A program made the position numbers and the translations under genes. Below the pieces are notes generated by a model, which worked only from the letters and a program-made list of their open reading frames with translations, was not told where the DNA came from and made no database searches. A DNA stretch of 9,727 nucleotides, from contig PMLO01000115.1 of the NCBI GenBank assembly GCA_003158895.1, forward strand, positions 1-9,727, in the 5' to 3' direction. Shown piece after piece: positions 6,136 through 9,727 of the stretch (position 1 is its first letter; the number at the start of each line of letters is the position of its first letter). The stretch is from Propionibacteriaceae bacterium (GTDB lineage Bacteria; Actinomycetota; Actinomycetes; Propionibacteriales; Propionibacteriaceae).

Positions 6136-7686
6136 ATGAATGACTTCTCGCTCAACCGGCGCCAGTTCGGTCAGGGCATGTTCGCAGTGAGCCTGATGGG
6201 CATCATGGCGGCGGCTGGATGTTCGCCGACCTCGACCACGGGTGCAGCCGGCCCGTCCGCCCTCACGGGCGGAACGCTCACGATGGGCATCGACTCCGAC
6301 GTCCTGCTGAATGCAGCCAAAAGCCAATCGGCCGGTGCCGGTCAGCTGTTCTCGCAGTCGATCTACGGAACGCTGCTTCGGTTCACGTCGGACGGCACCA
6401 TCGTCCCGAACCTGGCGGAGAGCTACACCCAGAACGCTGACAAGACGCTGCTCACGCTCAAGCTCCGCGCGGGCGTCGTGTTCAGCGACGGCACGGCGTT
6501 CGACGCCGCCGCGGTCAAGGGTTCCATCGACTACATGAAGACCGCCAGCGGACCGGATGCCCCACGTGCTGCCGGTCTCGAGGTCAGCGCCAAGGACGCC
6601 ACCACGGTCGAGATCGCCACCAAAGAGGCCAACGGCCTGCTGCCCATGTTCCTGTGCCTGTCCGTCGGTTCGATCATGGCGCCGGCCCAGCTGAAGGCGG
6701 CCAACATCGACACGACCCCGATCGGCGCCGGCCCCTACACCTACGACGCCACCAGCTCCACGACGGGCAGCTCGTACACGGTGGTCAAGAACCCGAAGTA
6801 CTACGACCAGAAGCAGTACCCGTACGACAAGATCGTCTTCAAGCTGATGACCGACGTCACCGCCCGGCTCAGCGCGCTGCAGACCGGCCAGGTCAACGTC
6901 GCGCCGCTCACGGCCGCCACCGTGAAGGCCGCCGAGGGTGCGGGGCTCACCATCATCCGCACGCTGACCAACTGGAACGGCATCATCATCGGTGACCGCC
7001 TCGGCCAGGTGGTCCCGGCACTGGGCAATGTCAAGGTGCGCCAGGCCATCAACATGGTCTTCGACCGTGAGGCGATGGTGACGTCCATCCTTCAGGGCGA
7101 GGGCCAGGTCAGCAACCAGATCTTCCCGCCCGACTCCGACGCCTATCGGGCGGACATGAAGGACCTCTACGTGTACGACATCGACAAGGCCAAGGCGCTC
7201 ATGGCCGAGGCCGGCTTCGCGGACGGCTTCTCGTGCGAGATCCCCCTGATCGAGGGGTTCACGACGAACAACGCGATCTTCATCAGCCAGCTGAAGAAGA
7301 TCAACATCACCGTGACCGAGAAGAAGCTCGAGTTCGCGCAGGCCTTCACCGCAGTACTCGGTGGCACCTACCCGATCCTTCCCATCGGACTCGAGATGCG
7401 CACGGCACTGTGGGACGTCGTGCAGAGTGTGACCCCCGGGGCGCTGTGGAACGTCAAGCACGCTGCAACTCCCGAGCTGTCGGCACTGTGCGACAAGGCG
7501 CAGAAGGCCACCGGCGCCGACGCGAAGGCTGTCTTCCAGGACATCGGCAAGTACCTTCTGGACAACGCCTGGTTCGGGGTCTGGAATTACGCGAACAGCA
7601 TCTTCGCGGTCGACAAGAAGAGCTCTGCCAAGGCGACGCCTGGCAGCGGCTACCCGTACCTCGACACGTACTCCCGCAAGGCGTGA
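6136..7686 (+). CDS. ABC transporter substrate-binding lipoprotein, peptide/opine/nickel family (SBP_bac_5)
   Basis: A 516-residue extracytoplasmic solute receptor. The N terminus has a twin-arginine motif (NRRQFGQG, R8-R9), a short hydrophobic stretch at about 15-27 and a lipobox AAAGC with C29 as the lipidated residue. It therefore appears to be a Tat-exported lipoprotein held on the outer face of the membrane. The mature part starts with GGTLTMGID and shows the family signature LRAGVVFSDGTAFDAAAVKG (about 110-129), followed by GAGPYTYD and VRQAINMVFDREAM, as in DppA/OppA-type proteins. Family members bind peptides, nickel, opines or oligosaccharides, so the fold does not fix the ligand. 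Downstream of a rhamnosidase-esterase-PadC set, a phenolic glycoside or rhamnosyl oligosaccharide is the likely cargo, by context only. It is followed by a strong hairpin and then the permease genes. Confidence 0.92.
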   Translation: MNDFSLNRRQFGQGMFAVSLMGIMAAAGCSPTSTTGAAGPSALTGGTLTMGIDSDVLLNAAKSQSAGAGQLFSQSIYGTLLRFTSDGTIVPNLAESYTQNADKTLLTLKLRAGVVFSDGTAFDAAAVKGSIDYMKTASGPDAPRAAGLEVSAKDATTVEIATKEANGLLPMFLCLSVGSIMAPAQLKAANIDTTPIGAGPYTYDATSSTTGSSYTVVKNPKYYDQKQYPYDKIVFKLMTDVTARLSALQTGQVNVAPLTAATVKAAEGAGLTIIRTLTNWNGIIIGDRLGQVVPALGNVKVRQAINMVFDREAMVTSILQGEGQVSNQIFPPDSDAYRADMKDLYVYDIDKAKALMAEAGFADGFSCEIPLIEGFTTNNAIFISQLKKINITVTEKKLEFAQAFTAVLGGTYPILPIGLEMRTALWDVVQSVTPGALWNVKHAATPELSALCDKAQKATGADAKAVFQDIGKYLLDNAWFGVWNYANSIFAVDKKSSAKATPGSGYPYLDTYSRKA

Positions 7687-7692
7687 CGGCTG

Positions 7693-7726
7693 GGTCCGGA
7701 CCGGGGCCACGCTCCCGGTCCGGACC
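7693..7726 (+). other. Strong intercistronic hairpin, 13-bp perfect stem
   Basis: GGTCCGGACCGGG (7693-7705) and CCCGGTCCGGACC (7714-7726) are exact reverse complements around an 8-base loop. It fills most of the 55-base gap between the binding-protein stop and the permease AGGAGG at 7732-7737. No T run follows, so it is not a canonical Rho-independent terminator. Such hairpins after binding-protein genes are known (as in mal operons) to protect the upstream mRNA and lower permease expression. Each arm also contains the self-complementary decamer GGTCCGGACC, at 7693-7702 and 7717-7726. Confidence 0.8.
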
Positions 7727-7741
7727 GTCCCAGGAGGGGAC

Positions 7742-8680
7742 ATGCTCAGGTTCATCGGTAAGCGACTCGCATCCGCAGTGCTGCTCATGCTGCTGGTCAC
7801 CTCGGTCGTGTACGTGCTCGTCTCGAGCAACGGCATGGGCATCGCACGCATGCTGGCCGGGTCCAGCGCCACCCAACAACAGGTCGTCGACCGCTACTAC
7901 CAGCTCGGCCTGGACAGGCCGGTGCTCAGCCAGTACCTCGCGTGGCTGGGAAAGGCGGTCCGTGGAGACTTCGGCACGAGCTACCTCAACGGCGAGTACG
8001 TCACCAACATGCTCTCCACCCGGGCGCCCCTGACGATCACGATCGTCTCCGTCACCATGGTCCTGACCATGGTGATCTCGGTCTGGCTGGGCATCACGGC
8101 GGCGGTGAAGGGGGGCTGGCTGGACCGGTTCCTGCAGGTGCTCTCGGTGGTCGGCGGTGCGATCCCGCAGTTCATCGTCGCGATCGTTCTCGTCTTCACC
8201 TTTGCGGTCGGGCTGCGGATCTTCCCTGCCACCGGCATCGTGCCGCCATCAGAAGACGTGGGGCTGTGGGCACAAAGCCTGGTCCTTCCGGTGACCGCGA
8301 TCCTTGTCGGTACGGCCATGAGCGGGGCCATGCAGATCCGCGGGTCGATGCTCGTCGAGCTCCGCAAGGAGTACGTGGCGACCCTGCGTACCCGCGGCAT
8401 CAGCGAGTTCTCGGTCCTGTACAAGCACGCACTGCGAAACGCCGCCGCGCCCGGCCTGATCGGGCTGGGCATCCTCACCGTCGCCATGCTCGGAGGCACC
8501 GTCATCATCGAGCGCGTCTTCGCACTCCCAGGCCTGGGCATGCTCGTGACGTCGACGACCACCACCGGCGACATCCCAGCTCTCATGGGCTGTGTGACGA
8601 TAACGGTCGTCATCGTGACGATCGTCAACCTCCTCATCGACCTACTCATGGGCATCCTGAACCCGAAGGTGAGGCTGTGA
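7742..8680 (+). CDS. ABC transporter permease, DppB/OppB type
   Basis: A 312-residue integral membrane subunit of a peptide/opine/nickel-class importer. TM1 lies at about residues 9-27, followed by the family region LGLDRPVLSQYLAWL and GDFGTSY (55-81). Further hydrophobic segments lie near 97-122, 131-157, 180-197, 238-257 and 284-304. The cytoplasmic coupling (EAA) loop is at about 210-234, with EYVATLRTRG (G219) and the trailing HALRNA. The EAA loop would dock on the ATPase. The start is supported by AGGAGG at 7732-7737. The stop overlaps the next ATG by one base (TGATG), so the two permease subunits are coupled. Length is usual for the family. Expression relative to the binding protein may be set by the hairpin just upstream. 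Confidence 0.93.
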   Translation: MLRFIGKRLASAVLLMLLVTSVVYVLVSSNGMGIARMLAGSSATQQQVVDRYYQLGLDRPVLSQYLAWLGKAVRGDFGTSYLNGEYVTNMLSTRAPLTITIVSVTMVLTMVISVWLGITAAVKGGWLDRFLQVLSVVGGAIPQFIVAIVLVFTFAVGLRIFPATGIVPPSEDVGLWAQSLVLPVTAILVGTAMSGAMQIRGSMLVELRKEYVATLRTRGISEFSVLYKHALRNAAAPGLIGLGILTVAMLGGTVIIERVFALPGLGMLVTSTTTTGDIPALMGCVTITVVIVTIVNLLIDLLMGILNPKVRL

Positions 8681-9727
8681 TGTCTGCTGAGACCACGCTT
8701 CTCGCGACCCAACCTGTCGGCGGAAACTCTGACGACTACCCAGCACCGGTCGCAGCCTGGCGCAAGCTTCTGCGCAACCCGGTCGGGGTCACCTGCCTGG
8801 CGTTCCTGCTTCTCGTGGTGGCGTTCGCGGTCTTCGGACCGATGATCATCCACTCCGACCCGGCGAACGTACAGCTCGAGCTGACGAACGCGCCGCCCAT
8901 GACGGGTGGCTACATCCTCGGTGGCGACAGCCAGGGGCGCGATGTGTTCATGCGACTCGCGGTTGCCACCGGTCAGACCCTCATCGGTGCCGTGATCGTT
9001 GTCGTCGTCGCGTCGCTGATCGGCGTCACCAGCGGACTCATCGCCGGCTACTACGGCGGCCGGTTCGAGTCCGTCGCCAGCTGGGTGTCCGACGCGTTCA
9101 TGGCGCTGCCCGGCATCATCCTGCTGATGGCTCTCTACCCAGTGATCGGGACCAACATCCGGGCCGCGATGGCGGTCTTCGGCATCCTCATCTCGCCGGC
9201 GTTCTATCGCACAACGCGGGCGCAGACGATGAACGTGCGTCACGAGCTGTATGTCGACGCGGCCAAGATCGTCGGCCTCAGCGACGCGCGGATCATCTCC
9301 CGGCACGTGCTTCGCGCCGTACGGGGCCCGCTGCTGATCATGAGCGGCGGCCTGATGGCTGCCGGAATCGGCATCCAAGCCGCCCTGGAGTACCTCGGCA
9401 TGGGCAACCCGACGATCCCGTCGTGGGGCGCGATGATGCAGGACGCCTTCAACAACATGTACGTGGCGCAGGTGCCCATCGTCTGGCCGGCCGGGCTGAT
9501 GGCGCTGACGATCCTGGCCCTCGTGCTGCTGGGCAACTCGATGCGCGACGCGTTCGAGATCTCGGCCTCCGAGCTGTTGCTGCTCAAGCCCGCTGCGGTG
9601 GAGCGCATCAAGGCCCAGCGAGCAGCGGAGCCGGCGACCACGGCGCCAAAACCCGCAGGCGCCCTCGCCCTGCGCGACGGTGACCTCCTTCAGGTCACAC
9701 ACCTGACCATCGCCTATCCCACGACGA
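8680..9727 (+). CDS. ABC transporter permease (DppC type) fused to an ATP-binding domain, cut by the window end
   Basis: The frame is open from ATG 8680 to the window edge, giving 349 residues with no stop. Residues 1-36 are a cytoplasmic leader with the RNPVG segment of OppC N-terminal domains, and TM1 follows at about 37-54. LGGDSQGRDVFMRL (80-93) is the usual DppC motif. The EAA loop is at about 189-214, with YVDAAKIVGLSD (G199). The last membrane segment ends near 287 (LLGNSMRDAFE). Instead of stopping, the frame continues through a charged then Ala/Pro-rich linker (about 300-332) into DLLQVTHLTIAYP, which looks like the first strand of an ABC ATPase. Walker A would lie just past the edge. 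Permease-ATPase fusions of this kind are known in actinobacteria. The start overlaps the DppB-type stop. The ATPase call rests on only about 15 residues. Confidence 0.85.
   Translation, partial: MSAETTLLATQPVGGNSDDYPAPVAAWRKLLRNPVGVTCLAFLLLVVAFAVFGPMIIHSDPANVQLELTNAPPMTGGYILGGDSQGRDVFMRLAVATGQTLIGAVIVVVVASLIGVTSGLIAGYYGGRFESVASWVSDAFMALPGIILLMALYPVIGTNIRAAMAVFGILISPAFYRTTRAQTMNVRHELYVDAAKIVGLSDARIISRHVLRAVRGPLLIMSGGLMAAGIGIQAALEYLGMGNPTIPSWGAMMQDAFNNMYVAQVPIVWPAGLMALTILALVLLGNSMRDAFEISASELLLLKPAAVERIKAQRAAEPATTAPKPAGALALRDGDLLQVTHLTIAYPTT

Noticed and set aside
7693..7726. Calling the strong hairpin a Rho-independent terminator
   Set aside because: No T run follows on the plus strand and the downstream permease clearly belongs with the binding protein; attenuation or mRNA protection fits better.
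6133..7872. A 579-residue minus-strand open frame opposite the binding-protein gene
   Set aside because: Antisense shadow of a clear SBP_bac_5 gene, with biased composition and no recognisable domain.
7981..9702. A 573-residue open frame on the minus strand across both permease genes
   Set aside because: It lies antisense to two strongly recognised permeases. Its composition (rich in Arg, His, Asp, with low-complexity runs) is typical of the complementary frame of GC-rich genes, and no family was recognised.

Overview
The window is high-GC DNA, roughly two-thirds GC by eye, with strong third-position GC bias. Together with Shine-Dalgarno sites, a twin-arginine lipoprotein signal on the binding protein and a permease fused to an ATPase, this points to an actinobacterium (Actinomycetota). 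I cannot name a genus. Coding density is high. I see no tRNA, rRNA, CRISPR array, insertion sequence or phage gene, and no intergenic gap exceeds about 150 bases.

Layout. (1) 55-1077 (+): a zinc-dependent medium-chain alcohol dehydrogenase, probably the end of something that begins left of the window. (2) 1114-2103 (-): a LacI-family repressor, convergent with the dehydrogenase and divergent from what follows. (3) 2104-2222: the divergent control region, with a candidate promoter, three tandem 13-base repeats and a 16-base near-perfect dyad that resembles a LacI-family operator. (4) 2223-5984 (+): three translationally coupled genes encoding a GH78 alpha-L-rhamnosidase, an alpha/beta-hydrolase esterase of the HSL type and a phenolic acid decarboxylase (PadC). 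(5) 5985-6135: a gap with two small hairpins. (6) 6136-9727 (+): an ABC importer of the peptide/opine/nickel (Dpp/Opp) class: a Tat-type lipoprotein binding protein, a 13-bp intercistronic hairpin, a DppB-type permease, and a DppC-type permease running in frame into the start of an ATP-binding domain before the window ends.

How the genes may work together (inference). None of the three enzymes has a visible signal peptide, and an importer follows them on the same strand. The simplest reading is a plant-phenolic-glycoside utilisation locus. A rhamnosylated conjugate carrying a hydroxycinnamoyl ester (caffeoyl, feruloyl or coumaroyl) would be captured by the lipoprotein and imported intact. Inside the cell the rhamnosidase would remove rhamnose, the esterase would release the hydroxycinnamic acid, and PadC would decarboxylate it to a 4-vinylphenol. 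The LacI-type repressor would derepress the genes on sensing a sugar or glycoside. Each enzyme family is known. The combination under one sugar-type regulator is the most interesting thing here, and the substrate is a hypothesis.
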